Assembly (NCBI RefSeq): GCF_901000735.1
Contig: NC_081542.1
Span: 13,891,134 to 13,955,133 of the forward strand
DNA: 64,000 bases
Source: Corylus avellana
Lineage: Eukaryota; Streptophyta; Magnoliopsida; Fagales; Betulaceae
Reading direction: 5' to 3'
Shown here: positions 21,001 to 31,149 of the stretch, one piece after another
Position numbering within the stretch: position 1 is the first letter of the stretch
Layout of the letters: every line of letters starts with the position of its first letter
Notes under the pieces: model-generated
The model's input: the letters and a program-made list of their open reading frames with translations, nothing else
Databases searched by the model: none
Told to the model about the DNA's origin: nothing
Translations under genes and position numbers: made by a program

Positions 21001-23485
21001 GTGCATTCGTTCCTGGGCAGTTGATTACTGATAATTTATTGGTGGCCTTTGAGGCTTTACACACCATGAATTGTCGGTTGGGAGGTCAGAAAGGATACAT
21101 GGCCATCAAGCTGGACATGTCAAAGGCTTATGACAGAGAAGAGTGGCCTTTCCTGGAGGGGATTATGCAGATGTTGGGTTTTTCTAAGAGATGGGTTCAC
21201 TTAATTATGTCCTGCGTAACAACTGTCTCATACTCCATCCTGGTTAACGGGCAACCCCAGGGTCATATTGTTCCAACCCGTGGTATAAGACAAGGGGACC
21301 CTCTATCCCTCTATCTTTTCATTATTTGTGCAGAAGGCCTTAGTAACCTGTTTATGCAAGCTGAACTTCACAATGAGTTGTTGGAAATTCCTATATCCCG
21401 GGGAGGTACGAAAATCAACCATTTATTTTTTGCAGACGACAGTTTAGTCTTTTGCAGGGCTAATCTATCGGAATGGATGAAGACACAAAAGTTACTGAAG
21501 GTTTATGAGGAAGCTTCAGGCCAGAAAATTAATATGGAAAAAACCTCCATCTTCTTTAGCAAAAACATGAAGGCCGGCACCCGGGAACATTTACTTGCAG
21601 TTTCAGGCGTGGGTTCGTCATCTTGTTATGAGAAATACCTGGGTTCGCCCGCCCTTGTGGATTGAGCTAGGACACGCTCTTTCCAAAAAATCCAAGAACG
21701 TATCTAGGATAGGCTTAATGGTTGGAATGAGAGGTTCTTATCTCAGGCGGGGAAGGATGTACTACTGAAGGCTGTGATCCAGGCAATCCCTACTTACACT
21801 TGAGTGTTTTTCAACGACCAAAGGCTTTATGTTCAAGAATTAACTCGAAGATGGTGAGGTTTTGGTGGGGACATAAGGAAACCCTCACCCGAACCGCATG
21901 GCTTAGTTGGGAAAAGATGAGTATGGCAAAGGCGAAAGGAGGATTAGGCTTCAGAAATTTGGAGGATTTTAATACTGCACTCTTTGCAAAAAAAGGGTGG
22001 AGACTCCAACAGTACCCTCAATCACTTGTGGGCAGAATCTTTCAGGAAAAATATTACCGAGGGGGGTCTTTGTTGGATTCGAAATTGGGTCATAGGCCAT
22101 CCTACGCTTGGCGAAATATCTGGAAGTCAAAGACTCTACTTGGGGAGGGATTAATGTGGAGGGTGGGGAATGTGAGATTTATTAAAATATGGGGGGATAG
22201 GTGGATACCTAGCCCTCACACTTGCTCTATCCAGACCTCTGTCAGTGGGCTACACAAGGATGCTACGGTTAGTGACCTCTTCGACCCACACTCCCTTTGG
22301 TGGAACTGCTCGTTGATCCGTGATCTATTCAACGAAGAGGAAGCTCGGAGAATCTGCAATTTGGCCATCTACCTTGGCAGTCAACCAGACCGTCTGATAT
22401 GGAAGGAAACGAAGAATGGCTTCTTTTCAGTCCGTAGTGCATATTATCTAGCAAGATCCATTGTGGAGCGGGGAAGGGGATCCTGCTTTTCTGCGGAGAA
22501 GATGTCTTCGATGTGGAAAATTGTTTGGAAAGTAAGGGGACCACCAGTTATCAAACTTTTTCTCTGAAAGGCTTGTCGAAATGTTCTTGCGACCAAAGCG
22601 AGTCTTCACCAATGTTCAATTGTCGCTAATCCACTTTGCCCTATATATCAGCTGGAAGGTGAAAGTGTGGGACACATCTTGTGGGAGTGTGGTCAAGCAA
22701 AGGATGTTTGGCTTGAAAGCTCGAAAAGAATCCATAAAAGTAGCGGCACCGAGAAGGATTTCACTAATATTTTCATCAATCTCACGGAAAAATTGGAACC
22801 AACTGAAGTACAACTCTTTGCGACAATTGCTCGTAATTTGTGGCTTCGGCGCAACAAGTATGTATTTGGGGGTCCCTTGACACCACCGGCTGTGGTTTAT
22901 TGACAGTCACAGGAGCAGTTAGAGGCATTTGAGAAGAGCGAAGTTGGTTGCAATTTAGGTGGGAGGCCTCCAACGCTCAGACAACCACAAGTAAGGTGGC
23001 AGAAATTAATGGAGGGATATTTCAAAGTCAACTGGGATGCCTTACTAGATGTGGTGTAGATGAGAATGGGCGTGGGGGTTGCAATCAGGGACCATGGGGG
23101 TGTGGTACTGGCTGCCTAGTGTGCGACAAAGGACTTCATCATGGACCCAACGACGGCGGAGGCTTGTGCAGCTTGGAGAGCCGTGGAACTCAGTCATCAG
23201 CTGGGATTACAGAGAATTGTACTTGAAGGTGATGCACTGTAGATAGTGAATGTATTGAAGAATGATGGAATCTGGTTGGGTAGTTTTGGTAATATCTTGC
23301 TGGTAGCCAAACAGAGACTGAGCTCTTGCATGGATTGGAAAGTCTAGCATGTTTCTCGTTCTGGCAATGGGGTAGCCCATACGCTAGCACAGTTGGCTTT
23401 ACGATGTAATCAGGAGATTCTATGGACTACTGACTTCCCAAGTTGCATTAGGGATTTTGTAAACACTGAGCAAGGCTCCTCTTAA
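18037..23485 (+). pseudogene. LINE ORF2 (endonuclease, RT, RNase H), broken
   Basis: Enzyme that nicks the target and reverse-transcribes the element. Domains in order: an AP-type endonuclease (18037-18750; start LSWNCRGLG, MGDFNEI near 18436, SDHKPLL near 18697); an interruption by a solo LTR at 18915-20244; reverse transcriptase (20578-21660; PLKSPGPDGF, LDMSKAYD and FADDSLVFC with the catalytic aspartates near 21429-21440); the zf-RVT region (22500-22720); and an RNase H-like domain (about 23010-23470; KVNWDA, then ILEGDA, ending at TAA 23483-23485). There are at least ten in-frame stops or shifts, including TGA in the endonuclease near 18475 and a TGA at 22565. It is related to, but clearly diverged from, the LINE fragment at 5816-6788. 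Confidence 0.88.
18915..20244. mobile_element. Solo LTR, 1330 bp, 5-bp target duplication
   Basis: The insertion begins TGATAAGTGCCAAATATTGC and ends GCACAACA, so it has TG...CA termini, and it is flanked by GGAAA at 18910-18914 and 20245-20249. It has no internal coding region and no second LTR, so the element was reduced to one LTR by recombination. It contains GTTTAG repeats at about 19538-19555 and a GGGATCGACC motif near the 3' end that is common in plant Ty3/gypsy LTRs; the gypsy assignment is tentative. It interrupts the LINE between endonuclease and reverse transcriptase. Confidence 0.88.
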
Positions 23486-23532
23486 GTAATGAAACCACTA
23501 TTTTCCTCAAAAATAATCATCCCACATTATAT

Positions 23533-24462
23533 TTAATCTTAATTATTTCTTAGGTGTTTCGAAGTTATTTTTTGTATAATAATCAAATAAATTTTTGCCT
23601 TCTTTTGCTTTCAAAATCATAAATAATAATAATAATAATAATAATAAAAAGTACTTGAAAACAATATCTGAAAATCCAGGTAAATCATACAAATAAACAA
23701 AAAATCTCATAGGCAAAAAGGCCTCGGGCAAATATCAAATAAAAAGCATGTTATATCGAATAATTAACGATTTTATAAACTAATGGACACTATGCAAAAA
23801 TAAGCCCCAAGATGCCCATTGTGATTTTACACTTTGGTTTGGACGTCAAATATATAATTGCTCGTAAGATGCTAATCATATGTATATAAATATTAATAAA
23901 GATTATTTTTGCCAATGAAATTAAAAATAAATATCTAATCATTATGTTTAGTAAAAATCCGACAATCTATACAATTAATAATTAATATACAATTATATAT
24001 TTTTTAAAAAATAATGCAATGAAATTTTTTTCTATTTTGTTTCTACATCCTATCATTTAGTTCATCTAATTCAACTATAATAATAATAATAATAATAATA
24101 ATAATTCAACTATAACATATAATATTATGTTATATATATACATATTAAAGTGATTAAACATAATAATACATAGTTTGATTTGTATTATTTGTTTCCTTAT
24201 TTGATTTTGACATTAATAATATTTAATTTATTGAATAATTTATATATGGAAAACTCTTCAAATATAATTAAATGCCATTAATTACGCTAATTTAATGAAC
24301 CGGTTTTTAAAGTAAAAAACAGTCCACTCTTAAAAAATCGGTTCACAAATTATGCTTTAAAAAACTGGTTTAGCATTAAAATAAAAAGAGTTCATGCCAC
24401 ATGTCACAATATTAAAGCACTTCTGAGAGTCATTTGACTTTTATATATATATATATATATGA
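23533..24462 (-). other. 5' part of the split Helitron
   Basis: AT-rich body with two AAT/TAA microsatellites (about 23624-23646 and 24079-24104). Its complement contains CAAATAAGGAAACAAATAAT (near 24170-24200), also present at 42915 and 57863, which ties it to the Helitron-like DNA further right. A pair of AACCGGTTTTT-like motifs lies near 24298 and 24360. No coding is seen. Confidence 0.55.
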
Positions 24463-25011
24463 TTAATCGGTTTAGTTTTGAGGGCATTACAATCTCTAGC
24501 AAAGTCCAAGGACGTGTAGTGCAGTACGTAGTAGTGTGGGAGTCCCAGTTCCCCTTAATTATTTACCTTATTATATTCTTTTAACGTAACGTGCAGTAGT
24601 AGTAGTCTTTTAATTAATTAGTCAAGTTGTATTCTTTTACCTTTGGTAGAAGTAGTTCTTTAGATTTGTTTTTTTCGGTAAGTAACGATTAATAAGGAGT
24701 TATTAAGAACTTGTGACTTGTTTTCAATTCTAATTAAATTCATTTGTCGTTTTCTCCTATTCGAAAAGAGTTATTGTAGTCTCCTACTCGGAAAAAAGTT
24801 ACCATTATCAATATATTTCTATTATTCAATTGTAGGTTTCCATCACATACATAGTACATAGTACATAGTACAAAGATATTTAATCCGACCATAGTTGACG
24901 TGGTTGCGGGCAGGCTCTATTAATTAGTTTTGATGCATAAATGCTATAATTGAAAATATAGTATGTATGATATGGAGTCTTTGTATAATTTGTATCCCCT
25001 CACGGCTCGGC
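24463..25011. other. SWEET 3' flank, no gene
   Basis: Unique, AT-rich sequence between the Helitron 5' end and the SWEET stop codon. Its right part probably includes the 3' untranslated region of the minus-strand SWEET gene. No clear polyadenylation signal or other feature was identified. Confidence 0.4.
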
Positions 25012-27360
25012 TTACACATTGGATTCACTTGGCTCAACAGTCTCCATTGTCATCTCTGTTAAGCTCAATTGGATCCCATTTGGCACATCCTGTTGTGGCA
25101 TAGATTCTGGCAACACCACTTGTCTCTTCGAATCCTTGTAAATAATGTATAATATCATCTGAGCTGTTCCGAATGTGAAACCTAGTATGTTTGGTGTCTG
25201 AAAGACAAACAATAAGCAGATTAATTATAGATCGACTTATTATAATTAAGCAAGGGTAAGATAAAAAGGGCATCTCCAGTAGATGCTTTAAATGGTTCAC
25301 AAGATATAGACTTAATAAAACCATTTTGAACTTTTACACATTTTGAAACTATTTTTCAAAGTTCAAAAACTCTTAATTAAGGATATCGAACTTTCAATTT
25401 TTTTTCGATTACCATATTTTGTTAAAATATGTTGTTAAATATTGTCAAAATTTTGGGCATTTTGACAAAAATTAACGGAAAATTCTATTGGACGAGGGTG
25501 ATTGAAATAAATTGAAGGGAAAATTACACTTTACCCCCTCAAAGCTTGGGGCGATTTTCAATTCTACCTCTAAAATTTCAATTTTTGCAATCTACCCCCC
25601 AAGGTTTCAATTTTTTGCAATTTGATCAATTCTATTCCAAACATCCCATATTTTTCCTAATTTTTTTTATCTTTTATAAAAAAAAATTTTAAAAAAATTC
25701 GCATTTAGCCATTTTTGCACCCCCGAATTTATTTATTTATTTTTAAAATAAAAAATTAGGAGCAATATGGAGATTTTGGGATAACATTGGTCGAATTGCA
25801 AAAAATTGGAAGTTTGGGAGGGTGTATTGCAAAAATTGAAATATTGAAGGTCGAATTAAAAATAGTCCCAAACTTTGGGAGGTAAAGTGTAATTTTCCTT
25901 AAATTCAAAGTTTGATACTCTTAGTTGAGAGTTTTAAACTTTGAGGGATAATGTCAAAACGAGTGAAAGTTCAGAAGGATTTTATGAAATTTTCCATTTG
26001 ATTTATCTATTATGAGCTATTTTGCCCTCCAACATATGCTTCAAAGTAAAATTTTTGCTACAGTGAACTTTATATATATGTGAAAGTGTAGCACATTGAA
26101 TTATTATTTTTTTATTTTTTTCTGTTTGTCTCTTTCTCCCTCTCCTTCGCTAATAAAAAATGCATTAAAAATAATATTTAAAAAAAGTAGAGAGTGAAAT
26201 AAATAATATGTTGAAGTTTGCATTAAAATGGTAATAGATAAAATAGAAAAATGTGTGTTCTGAGTAGCTAAGATAACTAGAATTGCTGGTGATATTCTTA
26301 AAGCTTTGACGGAATCACAAACTTTACCGCTACGAAGAAATCCTTTATCAGTAGCCCATAGAAGAACCACATTATAGCACAGATTGTCAAAGAGAATGAT
26401 AGTGACAATGGCATGAATTCCACACTCTTTGTTGTTATAACCAGCTTCTGATAAAAAATAAAAAATAAAAAATAAAAAAAAAAGGAAAAAAAAAACAAGA
26501 AGAAGAATAAAAAGAAATATATGCTTGAAATATATGGTGAATAATTTGGATATAAATATATAGAGTAAGAATTAATTACCATGACACTAAGAGGAGCAGC
26601 ATAAACACAAACAGAAAATATGGCACAAATCCATCCAACAGCTGTGAGCCTCAGATGACTCTCTCGAATGATCAGTGATGTGGAAAGTATGATCAACCCC
26701 AGAAACCCTATGTTAAATAAGATAAGCAGCTTTGCTGTATAAATCTGCAGAGTGAGAAAGAGATGATATATTATATATCAACTTAAATACCAAAAACGAT
26801 AGAAGATGATAGATTTAATTATTTAATTAATACGAGTACCTTAGCTCTCCCGGGTGTGTATATCATGTAGACGACGAGGTATATGGATTCAATGGCAAAG
26901 CCAATGGAGTTGATGATGATGAGCATAAGTGCATTTGTCTTCAGGAAGGCATAGTAGAAGGTTAAAGTCGCACTAAATAGTGCTACAGAATAAGGCAGCG
27001 AGTCGAAGCCTTCTGTTGATTTTTTCTTATATATCCTATAAAAGGTTGGCCTATAGCAAAAATAAAGCCAAAAAAAAAATCATTAAAAAGTATATATATA
27101 TATATAATAGAGAGAGAGAGAGAGAGCTTCATTATAAGCTGAAATTATACATGGAGAGATCGGGAACTCACAATGGGGCTAGAAATACAAGAAACGAGAC
27201 GATAGTACCTGTATATATATAATGAGAAACAAAAAAGAAAATATAAAAAAATAACATTAATTGAGTATATAACTATATTTCATGAACTAAAAGAAAAGTT
27301 GGCCTGCATACCAAGAAGGCCGAAAACAAAAGAGAGCTGATCAGCATGATTGAATGCCAT
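25012..27360 (-). CDS. SWEET: SWEET sugar transporter (MtN3/saliva), six exons, complete
   Basis: Bidirectional sugar uniporter with seven membrane helices. Exons on the minus strand: 27360-27312, 27208-27172, 27050-26840, 26744-26580, 26447-26328, 25197-25012 (49, 37, 211, 165, 120 and 186 nt). All introns are GT-AG and the total of 768 nt gives 255 aa. Exon sizes such as 37 and 120 nt are typical of the family. Two MtN3 repeats lie at about 8-96 and 131-216, with [15 protein letters not shown] at 30-44, KSVEFMP at 161-167, and the paired pore asparagines N76 and N197. The Trp usually found in the first-repeat LWxYY motif is Thr (T59); W181 in the second is kept. The hydrophilic tail (about 215-255) is acidic and Ser/Thr-rich. 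The start is the first ATG, giving the usual short N-terminus. Clade III (sucrose-type) membership is my best guess only. Intron 5 (1130 bp) carries a MITE. Confidence 0.93.
25517..25900. mobile_element. MITE with ~50-bp terminal inverted repeats in SWEET intron 5
   Basis: The left end GGGAAAATTACACTTTACC and the complement of the right end AAGGAAAATTACACTTTACC match over about 50 bp with scattered mismatches, continuing into CAAAGCTTGGG versus CAAAGTTTGGG and then TTTCAATTC versus TTTTAATTC. It is 384 bp, with no coding. It lies inside intron 5 of the SWEET gene. The second SWEET copy keeps only its right half, from about 30505. The target duplication could not be set. Confidence 0.65.
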
Positions 27361-27690
27361 TGTTGATGTACGTAGAGAGCCCTCCACCAGCTTTGGTTAA
27401 TTTGTGAGGGTTCAGGGCACTACAGAGAGCTTGTTATGTATAACTCTTGATATTGGGTATATATATATGATATGATATGTAAAGGTTTGGATGATCGAGG
27501 GTCTATGTGGGCTAGAGGTAGATGAGCTGGGAAGCTCTAATGTTATAGCCATTTTTTGAGCTTTATTTCTTGCTTCTTCGGCATGGCTCTAGATCAAAGT
27601 TTCATGACAAGCTAGCTAGCTAGAAGCTTTTAGTAGCCGTTTGTCAAATGGGGGCTTTCCTAGCCGAAGTAACTTACACGTTATATTATA
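27361..27690 (-). promoter_or_regulatory. Upstream region of SWEET copy 1 with TATA-like run
   Basis: Sequence shared with the second SWEET copy (32183-32515). A TATATATATA stretch at 27457-27468 is about 100 bp upstream of the start codon on the minus strand, a plausible TATA box position. No other specific element is claimed. Confidence 0.3.
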
Positions 27691-27695
27691 AGTTG

Positions 27696-27734
<39 letters not shown>

Positions 27735-28361
27735 CAAAAACATATATTTGCTAGCAATTCTTCTTTATAAATTGCTGGAGAGGAAATAAAATTGTGCTTC
27801 TAATGTCTGTTTCTACAATTTTTTTTTTTTTTAAAAAAAATCCTCTAAAACTCAAGTTAAGGAAGAAGAAAAGAAGGAAAAAAAAAAAAAAACCTTTAGG
27901 CCCCGTTTGGTTTACGGAATAGACTATTGGATTGGACCTAGCTAACACTAGGTATAGCTAGTCATTTGTTTAATACCATTCTATTCTTGGGAGTAGTCTA
28001 TTCCCATGTGACTACTAATCCCATACACATAGGGTTAACTAAGCCACTCATAAAAACCTTTAGGCCCCGTTTAGTTTACGGAATAGACCTTTGGATTGGA
28101 CCTAGCTAACAATAGGTATAGCTAGTGTTTTGTTTGGTAGCACTTTATTCTTGGGAGTAGTCTATTCCCATGGGACTACTAATCTCATACACATAGGGTT
28201 AGCTAAGCCACTAAAAAATGAGTGGCTTAGCTAATCCTTTCATGTGACATTAAATTAATTGTATAAATTGCCACAAAAAACCCCACTTATGAGATTAAAT
28301 TTCGTTCTCACTCTCTCTCATTCTTTCTATATTTCTCTCTCTCTCTCTCTATAGATATATA

Positions 28362-28396
<35 letters not shown>

Positions 28397-28500
28397 CAAA
28401 AAACATTCTATTCTTGGGAGTAGTCTATTCCCATGGGACTACTAATCCCATACACATAAGGTTAGCTAAGCCATTCATAAAAACCTTTAATATTGGAGAA
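27690..28500. repeat. MITE-like repeat unit with (TA)n ends, one copy
   Basis: A composite of about 0.7 kb: a (TA)n run, TCACCAAAAACATATATTTG, an A/T homopolymer stretch, then two direct copies (27899 and 28063, 164 bp apart) of a unit starting GGCCCCGTTTGGTTTACGG, then 'gagtggcttagctaatcc', a CT-rich run and another (TA)n. The GGCCCCGTTTGG start is typical of plant MITE ends, but no clean element boundary or target duplication could be fixed. Confidence 0.65.
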
Positions 28501-28506
28501 GGGGTG

Positions 28507-29358
28507 TGTTAATTCTTGTGATGGCTTAATTCAGTTCTAAAATACAGAGACCACTGTTCACAGAATCAAAAACTAATATAGAACGCTCAGAATTCAATCT
28601 CCACCGTTCTTAATGTAGATTCATGTGTCATGAATGTCCATACAAAATTTCAGCTCAATCGGACTACAAACGCCCATCGATCAGAGCTGTTGATCAAGGA
28701 TGGACATCATTTCCAGAATGCAGTTTCACCCATTGCATGTCCTGTCCGGACAGGCCTTCCCCATGTCCAGACAGCATTTTCAGGAACTCTGTTTCTGCTC
28801 CGCAAGGCCCTGTCCGGACACTTTGTAAGTTTTAGGCCCAAAAACATGATTTTAAGTGTGTTAGGTCTAGGGTTTTGTTGGAGGTATATATACATCTTTT
28901 TAGAGAGAGAGATGAACGAAATTCTACCATAGGTTTTGTGAGAGGCTGTACTTAGAGAGAAAATCTGTGTGAGCCTGATTATTCCTCTTAGAGGATTATT
29001 ATTAGTTTCATTGAGCTTTATTGAGAAGTCTATTGGAAGGGTCCGATAAAGGAGAATCACGTTGAAGAAGATTGTGAGCAAGAAGACGAGTTGTAGGCTT
29101 GTCGATCTTATAGAGCCAAAGTCTTGCAAATGGTTGTAAGTGTTCCTAGTGTCTGTAATCTCTGGATAATCTTTTGATAGTGATTTACTGGGTTTGACTG
29201 TCTCAGACAGATTTTACTTTTAGATCGATTTTTAAAAGGTTTCTTTTTCGTCACCAAAATCCTTGTGTGTGATTGTTTATATTTTGGTGATTGTTTGCTT
29301 TGATAAATATCTGCTAATTCTGCATAAATTGTTATATTTATTTGTTTAGAGTTTTTCA
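28507..29358. mobile_element. Solo LTR, copy 1, target duplication GGGTG
   Basis: Begins TGTTAATTCTTGTGATGG and ends TTTTTCA, flanked on both sides by GGGTG (28502-28506 and 29359-29363). The length is 852 bp. It contains paired CTGTCCGGACAGG-type motifs near 28741-28755 and a TATATATAC box near 28887 followed by purine-rich sequence, as expected of an LTR promoter. No internal retrotransposon region is present. It resembles Ty1/copia LTRs in style; the superfamily is not proven. Two more copies (34207, 49133) have the same flanks and are duplications of one insertion. Confidence 0.85.
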
Positions 29359-29363
29359 GGGTG

Positions 29364-30109
29364 TAAATTAGCCATGATGTTAAACTTACTTTTTTTTCTT
29401 TTTTTTTTTTGAATTTATTTTTGGTGCAACTTTTACTTTTTTTTCAACCCAACTGAAAAATACTTTTAATAAAAATTTTAAAAAGTGAAAAAAAAAAAAA
29501 AAAAAAAATTGCCAGAGATGATGGCTGAACCACTTCTAGGCTTCTAGCAGTGGCCAAGCCACCCCAACCACTTGGGAGGTTGTGGAGCTATCCTTAGTCC
29601 TTAAGAGTGGTTTCCGAGTCACCCCATTTTTTTTTTTTTTTTTTTTTTTTATGGTTTTTGTTTTTGTTTTTTGGTGGGATATTTAAAATTTTTTAAAACA
29701 ATATAAAAGAATACAAAAAAATCGCAAACCCCAACAGACGAGGAGACGTGGCTGGCTTGGAAGTTAGGGAGCGGCTTGAGCCTTGAGGTATGTGGTGACG
29801 TGAAGGGATTGAGAGAATAAAGTCTAAAAGACGAGTAATGGAGGGGAGGAAGAGGGCAACAGAGTTTGTTTTACGTTTGCCCAAAGCTCGTGAGATGTGA
29901 GAGCCCACTAGCCGTTACATTTAAACGGTTTCGACCAATACACCCCGTCTAGACCACCTTCCTTTTCCTCCATCCCAATATTATTTGCTTTATTCTTCCA
30001 AACATCAATTTCCTGTTTTAGTCTAATATTTTTCATGCATATGCTAGCTAGCAAGAGCGTGGTGTCAAAATATTGATTAAATGATTAAATTTACATTTTT
30101 TTTTTTAAG
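29364..30109. other. Flank of solo LTR copy 1, with a GC-richer conserved patch
   Basis: T- and A-rich runs, then 29520-29625 with CCACTTGGGAGGTTGTGG-like text, then a GC-richer patch at 29728-29960 that is conserved in three places (also 35460-35700 and 50386-50626). On the minus strand that patch carries a 71-codon open frame starting MGSHISRALGKRK, extended to 128 codons in the other two copies by a (TA)n run. It could be the captured 5' exon of a gene, since it is followed by a GT-like boundary, but I do not recognise it. Confidence 0.4.
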
Positions 30110-30209
30110 NNNNNNNNNNNNNNNNNNNNNNNNNNNNNNNNNNNNNNNNNNNNNNNNNNNNNNNNNNNNNNNNNNNNNNNNNNNNNNNNNNNNNNNNNNN
30201 NNNNNNNNN
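30110..30209. other. Assembly gap (100 N)
   Basis: Exactly 100 N. It falls where the last exon of SWEET copy 2 would be expected by alignment to copy 1 (around 30019). Confidence 0.99.
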
Positions 30210-30505
30210 ATATATTTTACTTTTTTTATTTTTTTATTTTTTTAAAAAAATAAAAAATAAATTTTGCTTAAAACGACGTCGTTTTGGGCCGGGTATGTGT
30301 TGTAATTTTAGGACACAAAACGACATAGTTTTGGGGAAGGGTAAAATGGGTATAAAACATTCAAAATGACGTAGTTTAATGTTAAAGGGGTCCAAAGTGA
30401 GAGAAAATCAAAGTTCAGGGGGTCTAAGTGAGAGCTTTGGAAATTCAGGGAGGGTTTTTCAAATCGGCTGGAACTTCAAGGGGGTTTTCTGAAGTTTCCC
30501 CAAAA
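30210..30505. other. Non-coding sequence unlike SWEET copy 1 intron
   Basis: Contains the palindrome AAAACGACGTCGTTTT (30269-30284) with further AAAACGACATAGTTTT-like copies, a pattern common in plant transposable elements. Similarity to SWEET intron 5 starts only at about 30505. This replaces the left half of the intron MITE and exon 6 found in copy 1. Confidence 0.45.
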
Positions 30506-31149
30506 ATTTTTAAAAAAATTCGCATCTAGCCATTTTTGCACCCCCGAATTTATTTATTTATTTTTAAAATAAAAAATTAGGGGCAATATGGAGATTTTGG
30601 GATAACATTGGTCGAATTGCAAAAGATTGGAAGTTTGGGAGGGTGCATTGCAAAAATTGAAACATTGGAGGTCGAATTAAAAATAGTCTCAAACTTTGGG
30701 AGGTAAAGTGTAATTTTCCTTAAATTCAAAGTTTGATACTCTTAGTTGAGATTTTTTAAACTTTGAGGGGTAATGTCAAAACGAGTGAAAGTTCAGAAGG
30801 ATTTTATGAAGTTTTCCCTTTAATTTATCTATTATGAGCTATTTTGCTCCTCCAACATATGCTTCAAAGTAAAATTTTTGCTACAATGAACTTTATATGT
30901 GAGAGTGTAGCACAATGAATTATTATTTTTTTTATTTTTTTCTGTTTCTGTCTCTTTCTCCCTCTCCTTTGCTAATAAAAAATGCATTGAAAATAATATT
31001 TAAAAAAAGTAGAGAGTGAAAAAAATAATCTGTTGAAGTTTGCATTAAAATGGTAGTAGATAAAATAGAAAAATGTGTCTTTTGAGTAGCTAAGATAACT
31101 AGTATTGCTGGTGATATTCTTAAAGCTTTGACAGAATCACAAACTTTAC

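Larger units (their letters stand above)
16344..23515 (+). mobile_element. Decayed LINE with 17-bp target duplications
   Basis: The same 17-bp string, ATCATCCCACATTATAT, occurs at 16327-16343 and 23516-23532 and brackets a complete LINE order: ORF1, endonuclease, reverse transcriptase, zinc finger, RNase H, then a short A-rich end. Subtracting the inserted LTR gives about 5.8 kb, a full-length size for a plant L1-type LINE. Many stops and frameshifts show it is dead. The first ~200 bp before ORF1 are AT-rich and could be the 5' untranslated region. Confidence 0.8.
15542..24462 (-). mobile_element. Non-autonomous Helitron, split by a nested LINE
   Basis: On the minus strand the 5' end is TC at 24462, preceded by A (the first bases, TCATATATATATATATAT, lead into AAAAGTC and a GACATGTGGC motif), and the 3' end is CTAG at 15545-15542, followed by T. 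This is the A|T insertion preference of Helitrons. The 3' hairpin is partly mutated (the loop side reads GTACGGG where the other copy has GCGCGGG). Removing the LINE and one target duplication leaves about 1.73 kb with no Rep/helicase gene. The same 5' start recurs at 41322, 47708 and 56271. Confidence 0.7.

Noticed and set aside
30210..30505. Exon 6 of SWEET copy 2
   Set aside because: No reading frame matches the last helix or tail of copy 1; similarity to copy 1 stops inside intron 5.
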